A stretch of DNA of 62,354 nucleotides from the NCBI RefSeq assembly GCF_016907015.1, contig NZ_JAFBBE010000022.1, positions 1 through 62,354 on the forward strand, written 5' to 3'. This DNA comes from Oceanisphaera litoralis (lineage in GTDB: Bacteria > Pseudomonadota > Gammaproteobacteria > Enterobacterales > Aeromonadaceae). The notes below the pieces were generated by a model, which was not told the origin of the DNA, searched no databases, and saw nothing but the letters and a program-made list of their open reading frames with translations. Made by a program: the position numbers and the translations under genes. Position 1 is the first letter of the stretch. Every line of letters begins with the position of its first letter. This document shows positions 57,715-62,354 of the stretch, piece by piece.

Positions 57715-59046
57715 ATGGCCAAGAAACCAGGATTAGATGCTAAAAGCGCACAGGGTGGGCTGGGTGAACTGAAGAGTCGTTTGCTTTTCGTTCTTATCGC
57801 GATCATTGTATTTCGCGCCGGCTCCTATGTGCCTATTCCTGGAATTGACGCCGCCGTACTTGCCGACTTGTTCCAGCAACAGCAGGGCACCATCATTGAA
57901 ATGTTCAACATGTTCAGTGGTGGTGCTCTGGAACGAGCGTCCATACTGGCGCTGGGGATAATGCCGTATATTTCTGCGTCCATTATCATCCAGTTGCTGA
58001 CTGTGGTTCACCCCGCCTTGGCTGAGCTCAAGAAGGAAGGTGAATCTGGCCGTCGAAAGATCAGTCAGTACACCCGGTATGGCACCCTGGTTCTCGGCAC
58101 CATCCAGGCCATCGGTATCGCCACTGGTTTACCGAATATGATGCCAGGACTCGTGGTTAACGTGGGTCTTGGTTTCTATTTCACGGCAGTGGTGAGTCTG
58201 GTCACCGGTACCATGTTTCTGATGTGGTTGGGTGAGCAGGTAACCGAACGAGGCATTGGCAATGGTATCTCGTTGATTATCTTCGTGGGTATTGTTGCTG
58301 GTCTGCCATCGGCCATTGGTGCCACGGCAGAGCAGGCGCGTCAGGGGGAATTGCACATATTGTTGCTGTTGCTGCTGGCCGTGATTGTGTTTGCGGTAAC
58401 GTATTTCGTGGTATTTGTTGAACGTGGCCAGCGCCGCATTGTGGTGAACTACGCCAAGCGTCAACAGGGCCGCCAGGTATTCGCAGCACAGAGTACACAC
58501 CTGCCCTTGAAAGTGAACATGGCGGGGGTTATTCCGGCAATTTTCGCATCCAGCATTATCCTGTTCCCGGGTACCGTAGCCTCTTGGTTCGGTCAGGGCG
58601 AGGGGTGGTTTGCCAATATCCTGCAAGAGGTCTCTTTGACTCTGCAGCCCGGTCAACCGCTGTACGTGATGCTGTATGCCGCTGCCATTATCTTCTTCTG
58701 TTTCTTCTATACTGCGTTGGTGTTCAACCCGCGCGAGACGGCAGACAACCTGAAGAAGAGTGGTGCTTTCATTCCGGGCATACGTCCGGGTGAGCAAACA
58801 GCGCGCTATATCGACAAAGTAATGACTCGCCTGACTCTGGTCGGTGCCCTGTACATTACCTTTGTCTGTTTGGTTCCACAGTTTTTGATGACAGCCTGGA
58901 ACGTCCAGTTCTACTTTGGCGGTACCTCGCTGTTGATTATTGTGGTCGTCATCATGGACTTCATGGCTCAGGTGCAAACCCACATGATGTCCCATCAGTA
59001 TGGCGATGTCCTGAAAAAAGCGAACCTGAAGGGTTACAACCGTTAA
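57715..59046 (+). CDS. secY: Preprotein translocase subunit SecY
   Basis: The pore of the Sec protein export channel, with ten membrane segments in 443 residues. [20 protein letters not shown], a plug-region signature, and [20 protein letters not shown] are present. Its place between rplO and rpmJ is conserved in gammaproteobacteria. Confidence 0.98.
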   Translation: MAKKPGLDAKSAQGGLGELKSRLLFVLIAIIVFRAGSYVPIPGIDAAVLADLFQQQQGTIIEMFNMFSGGALERASILALGIMPYISASIIIQLLTVVHPALAELKKEGESGRRKISQYTRYGTLVLGTIQAIGIATGLPNMMPGLVVNVGLGFYFTAVVSLVTGTMFLMWLGEQVTERGIGNGISLIIFVGIVAGLPSAIGATAEQARQGELHILLLLLLAVIVFAVTYFVVFVERGQRRIVVNYAKRQQGRQVFAAQSTHLPLKVNMAGVIPAIFASSIILFPGTVASWFGQGEGWFANILQEVSLTLQPGQPLYVMLYAAAIIFFCFFYTALVFNPRETADNLKKSGAFIPGIRPGEQTARYIDKVMTRLTLVGALYITFVCLVPQFLMTAWNVQFYFGGTSLLIIVVVIMDFMAQVQTHMMSHQYGDVLKKANLKGYNR

Positions 59047-59072
59047 GGTTCGGTTATTTACGGAGTTAAGCA

Positions 59073-59186
59073 ATGAAAGTTCGTGCTTCCGTTAAGGCAA
59101 TCTGCCGTAACTGCAAAATCGTCAAGCGCCACGGTGTGGTGCGTGTACTTTGCACAGAGCCTAAGCATAAACAGCGCCAAGGCTAA
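59073..59186 (+). CDS. rpmJ: Ribosomal protein L36
   Basis: A 37-residue zinc-binding protein: [20 protein letters not shown], then [13 protein letters not shown]. All four zinc ligands (three Cys and one His) are kept, so it is the zinc form. Last gene of the spc run, 27 bases after secY. Confidence 0.96.
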   Translation: MKVRASVKAICRNCKIVKRHGVVRVLCTEPKHKQRQG

Positions 59187-59205
59187 AAAAGTTACGGTTT
59201 GACTT

Positions 59206-59326
59206 GTAAATTAAAGGCGAGCTGGCTAAAGTAGCCAGCCACCTTTGTTGGGTGTCTGTGTCATTACGTATCCTAGACGGGCTTTGTAATGGCTTTATAT
59301 ATTTTAATTTGTAGGAGTGCATAGTG
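59206..59326 (+). promoter_or_regulatory. Alpha operon leader (S4-binding ribosome site)
   Basis: The 137-base gap before rpsM closely matches the E. coli alpha leader: a hairpin gagctggctaaagtagccagc, then gtatccta-acgggctttgtaatgg, and finally aggagtgcatagtggcccg over the start codon. In E. coli this RNA forms a pseudoknot to which S4 binds and traps the ribosome; S4 (rpsD) is encoded in this operon. Confidence 0.82.
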
Positions 59327-59680
59327 GCCCGTATCGCTGGCATTAACATTCCTGACCATAAACATGCAGTTATTGCGTTAACTGCGATTTATGGCGTCGG
59401 CCGTACCCGCTCTAAAGCCATTTGTGCTGCAGCCGGTATCGCTGAGGATGTGAAAATCAAAGAATTGGATGAAGCTCAGGTAGAAACCCTGCGTGAGCAA
59501 GTGGCGAAATTCATCGTAGAAGGTGACCTGCGCCGCGAGATCTCCATGAACATCAAGCGTCTGATGGACCTGGGTTGTTACCGAGGTCTGCGTCATCGCC
59601 GCAGCCTACCCCTTCGTGGTCAGCGCACCAAGACTAATGCGCGTACGCGCAAAGGTCCTCGTAAACCGATCAAGAAATAA
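59324..59680 (+). CDS. rpsM: Ribosomal protein S13
   Basis: A 118-residue protein of the 30S head, touching tRNA and L5. It starts with GTG ([20 protein letters not shown]) and includes [20 protein letters not shown]. The GTG start is shared with E. coli and sits within the S4-controlled leader. Confidence 0.97.
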   Translation: MARIAGINIPDHKHAVIALTAIYGVGRTRSKAICAAAGIAEDVKIKELDEAQVETLREQVAKFIVEGDLRREISMNIKRLMDLGCYRGLRHRRSLPLRGQRTKTNARTRKGPRKPIKK

Positions 59681-59694
59681 CGGGAAGGTAGATC

Positions 59695-60087
59695 ATGGCT
59701 AAAACTCCGGCTCGTAGTGTGCGTAAGCGCGTTAAAAAGCAGGTGAGCGACGGCATTGCCCACGTTCATGCATCTTTCAACAACACCATAGTAACTATTA
59801 CTGACCGTCAGGGTAACGCTCTTTCCTGGGCAACTGCTGGTGGTTCAGGTTTCCGTGGTTCTCGCAAGTCCACCCCGTTCGCTGCTCAGGTAGCTGCAGA
59901 ACGTGCCGGTGAGGTTGCCAAAGAATACGGCGTTAAGAACCTGGAAGTAATGGTGAAAGGTCCGGGTCCGGGCCGTGAGTCATCCATTCGGGCGTTGAAT
60001 GCTGCGGGTTTCCGCATCACCAACATCACCGATGTGACTCCCATCCCGCACAACGGTTGTCGTCCTCCGAAGAAGCGTCGCGTATAA
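59695..60087 (+). CDS. rpsK: Ribosomal protein S11
   Basis: A 130-residue protein of the 30S platform. [20 protein letters not shown] and [20 protein letters not shown] are typical, and the C-terminus PPKKRRV is conserved. Confidence 0.98.
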   Translation: MAKTPARSVRKRVKKQVSDGIAHVHASFNNTIVTITDRQGNALSWATAGGSGFRGSRKSTPFAAQVAAERAGEVAKEYGVKNLEVMVKGPGPGRESSIRALNAAGFRITNITDVTPIPHNGCRPPKKRRV

Positions 60088-60117
60088 CACTTCTTGTAGG
60101 ATAGTTGGAGAAAGAAC

Positions 60118-60738
60118 ATGGCAAGATATCTGGGTCCCAAGCTCAAACTGAGCCGTCGCGAGGGCACTGACCTCTTCCTGAAGTCAGGCGTTCGCGCGAT
60201 AGATTCAAAATGTAAAATTGATACTGCACCTGGTCAGCATGGCGCTCGTAAAGCCCGCCTGTCCGATTACGGTGTACAGCTGCGTGAAAAGCAGAAGGTT
60301 CGTCGTATCTACGGTGTACTGGAAAAGCAATTCCGCAACTACTATAAAGAAGCTGCTCGCCTGAAAGGCAATACCGGTGCGAACCTGTTGCAGCTGCTGG
60401 AAGGTCGTCTGGACAACGTTATTTACCGCATGGGTTTCGGTGCCACTCGCGCCGAGTCTCGTCAGCTGGTCAGCCACAAGGCTATCCTGGTGAACGGTAA
60501 AGTTGTCAACATTCCTTCCTTCCAAGTTTCTCCCGAGGATGTTATCAGCATTCGCGAGAAGGCCAAGAAGCAAGCCCGGATCAAAGCCGCTCTTGAGGTT
60601 TCCGGTCAACGTGAAAAGCCGACTTGGGTAGAAGTTGACGCTACCAACATGCAAGGCGTTTACAAGCGTCTGCCTGAGCGTAGCGACCTGTCTGCCGATA
60701 TTAACGAACAGCTGATCGTCGAGCTTTACTCCAAGTAA
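60118..60738 (+). CDS. rpsD: Ribosomal protein S4
   Basis: A 206-residue primary 16S-binding protein and the expected repressor of this operon. It starts [20 protein letters not shown] and has the S4 RNA-binding domain ([20 protein letters not shown]). Confidence 0.98.
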   Translation: MARYLGPKLKLSRREGTDLFLKSGVRAIDSKCKIDTAPGQHGARKARLSDYGVQLREKQKVRRIYGVLEKQFRNYYKEAARLKGNTGANLLQLLEGRLDNVIYRMGFGATRAESRQLVSHKAILVNGKVVNIPSFQVSPEDVISIREKAKKQARIKAALEVSGQREKPTWVEVDATNMQGVYKRLPERSDLSADINEQLIVELYSK

Positions 60739-60763
60739 AGCTGGCTTCTATAGAGAGGACACA

Positions 60764-61753
60764 ATGCAGGGTTCTGTAACAGATTTTCTTAAGCCGCGTC
60801 TGGTTGATATCGAACAGATCAGCCCGACTCATGCCAAAGTGACTCTCGAGCCGCTGGAGCGTGGCTTTGGTCATACATTGGGTAATACGCTACGTCGTAT
60901 TCTGCTTTCTTCCATGCCCGGTTGTGCGATCACCGAAGTCGAAGTCGACGGTGTATTGCATGAATACAGCAGCAAGGAAGGTGTTCAGGAAGATATCCTG
61001 GAGATCTTGCTTAATCTGAAAGAGATTGCTGTCAAGCTGGAAGGCAAGGACGAAGTCACCCTGTCGCTGACCAAAACTGGTGCAGGTCCCGTAACGGCAG
61101 GCGACATCACCCATGGTGATGACGTTGAGATCGTTAACCCAGAGCACATCATCTGTCATCTGACAGGGAATGATGCCGACATCAGCATGCGTCTGAAAGT
61201 ACAGCGCGGTCGTGGTTATGTTCCTGCCTCTGCCCGTGCTCATACCGAAGACGACGAACGCCCAATTGGTCGTTTGTTGCTGGATGCGGCTTACAGCCCC
61301 GTGGTTCGTATCGCCTATAATGTTGAGGCGGCCCGTGTTGAACAGCGTACCGATCTGGATAAGCTGGTTATCGACATGGAAACCAACGGCACTCTGGATC
61401 CCGAAGAAGCCATCCGTCGTGCAGCCACTATCATGGCTGAACAGCTGGAAGCCTTCGTCGATCTGCGTGACGTGAGCGAACCGGAAGAGAAAGAAGACAA
61501 GCCTGAGTTCGATCCTATCCTGCTGCGTCCTGTCGACGATCTGGAACTGACAGTTCGTTCTGCGAACTGTCTGAAGGCTGAAGCGATCCACTACATTGGT
61601 GATCTGGTACAGCGTACCGAGGTGGAGTTGTTGAAGACTCCCAACCTGGGTAAAAAATCTCTTACCGAGATTAAAGACGTGTTGGCGTCTCGTGGTTTGT
61701 CTCTGGGCATGCGCCTTGAGAACTGGCCGCCTGCCAGCATCGCTGATGAATAA
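60764..61753 (+). CDS. rpoA: RNA polymerase alpha subunit
   Basis: The 329-residue dimerising subunit of RNA polymerase. The N-terminal domain has [20 protein letters not shown], and the C-terminal domain (about 250-329), which binds activators and UP elements, has [20 protein letters not shown]. Confidence 0.98.
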
Positions 61754-61797
61754 ACCGGGTCACGGGTTTTACAGATTTAGTTAGGAAGGATTAGGTC

Positions 61798-62190
61798 ATG
61801 CGCCATCGTAAGAGTGGTCGTCAACTTAACCGGAACAGCAGCCACCGTCAGGCAATGTTCCGCAACATGGCTAGCTCCTTGGTTCGTCATGCAGTTATCA
61901 AGACGACTCTGCCCAAGGCAAAAGAGCTGCGTCGAGTGGTTGAGCCTCTGATCACATTGGCTAAAAGCGACACAGTCGCCAACCGTCGTTTGGCATTTGC
62001 CCGTACTCGCGACAGCGAAGTAGTTGGCATCTTGTTCAACGAACTGGGACCTCGCTACCAGGAGCGTCCGGGTGGTTACACCCGCATCCTGAAGTGTGGA
62101 TTCCGTGCTGGCGATAACGCACCTATGGCTTATATCGAGCTGGTAGGTCGTGATATCGAAGCAGCAGAAGCAGCCGCTTCTGAAGAATAA
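61798..62190 (+). CDS. rplQ: Ribosomal protein L17
   Basis: A 130-residue 50S protein, last of the alpha operon. [20 protein letters not shown] and [19 protein letters not shown] are conserved. A strong terminator follows the stop. Confidence 0.98.
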   Translation: MRHRKSGRQLNRNSSHRQAMFRNMASSLVRHAVIKTTLPKAKELRRVVEPLITLAKSDTVANRRLAFARTRDSEVVGILFNELGPRYQERPGGYTRILKCGFRAGDNAPMAYIELVGRDIEAAEAAASEE

Positions 62191-62194
62191 AAAC

Positions 62195-62224
62195 AAAAGC
62201 CGGGTTCGCCCGGCTTTTTCTTTA
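62195..62224 (+). terminator. Terminator of the alpha operon
   Basis: Stem agccggg/cccggct with a tight ttcg loop and ttttc tail, right after rplQ. It closes the run of ribosomal genes. Confidence 0.93.
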
Positions 62225-62231
62225 TCTGACA

Positions 62232-62354
62232 CCGCTTTACTGCTTTAATCTTCCGCTATCCGCTATCCGCTATCCGCTATCCGCTATCCGCTATCCGCTA
62301 TCCGCTATCCGCTATCCGCTATCCGCTATCCGCTATCCGCTATCCGCTATCCGC
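62232..62354. repeat. Heptamer tandem array (ccgctat), open at the window edge
   Basis: At least 14 perfect copies of ccgctat from 62253 to the window end, preceded by three degenerate units of the same period (ccgcttt, actgctt, taatctt; 62232-62252). The total length is unknown since the array runs off the edge. It follows the alpha operon terminator. Confidence 0.97.

Overview
The window reads as a chromosomal segment of a gammaproteobacterium, most probably Aeromonadales close to Oceanimonas, Oceanisphaera or Zobellella. The pointers are the arg block with an argH-acetyltransferase fusion, the pckA/hslO/hslR/nudE neighbourhood, the divergent metJ/metBL pair, enterobacterial-type S10-spc-alpha operons, and a phenol gene cluster of the kind carried by estuarine phenol degraders. 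The genus is an inference; no rRNA gene is present.

Layout. Positions 1-6700 form an AT-rich accessory island: two Sel1-repeat proteins, an orphan lipoprotein, an intact IS5-family (IS903-like) element lying against an IS30 transposase fragment, a frameshifted ISAs1 relic, an orphan 421-residue protein with two CxxC pairs, and a truncated greB remnant. Positions 7060-12500 hold small accessory genes (a lipoprotein, a DUF2199 protein, a Rof-like Rho inhibitor, an Lrp/AsnC regulator) and a large PAS-GGDEF-EAL protein. Positions 12589-24137 are housekeeping or semi-core genes: pckA, hslO, hslR, nudE, cysQ, atoE, yqhA, metJ, metB, metL and a GlsB-like gene.

Positions 24217-37316 are the most interesting part. 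A phenol degradation module (multicomponent phenol hydroxylase KLMNOP, ferredoxin Q, catechol 2,3-dioxygenase B and lower meta-pathway genes D, E, F, G) has a -24/-12 promoter at one end. Its NtrC-type phenol regulator lies convergently at the other end. The whole module sits between two directly repeated copies of ybaK (542 and 531 bp). The dehydrogenase branch (C, H, I) is absent, so the cluster encodes only the hydrolytic route from 2-hydroxymuconic semialdehyde to 2-oxopentenoate, then pyruvate and acetyl-CoA. Next to the right ybaK copy is a 5'-truncated bile acid:Na+ symporter-family remnant.

From 37909 onward the window is core genome: ppc; divergent argE and argCBFG followed by argH fused to an acetyltransferase; then the S10 operon (rpsJ to rpsQ), the spc operon (rplN to rpmJ, with secY) and the alpha operon (rpsM to rplQ), with recognisable promoters, leader and terminators. 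Several intergenic regions carry period-7 tandem repeats, palindromes or GT-rich tracts, including a perfect heptamer array running off the right edge.
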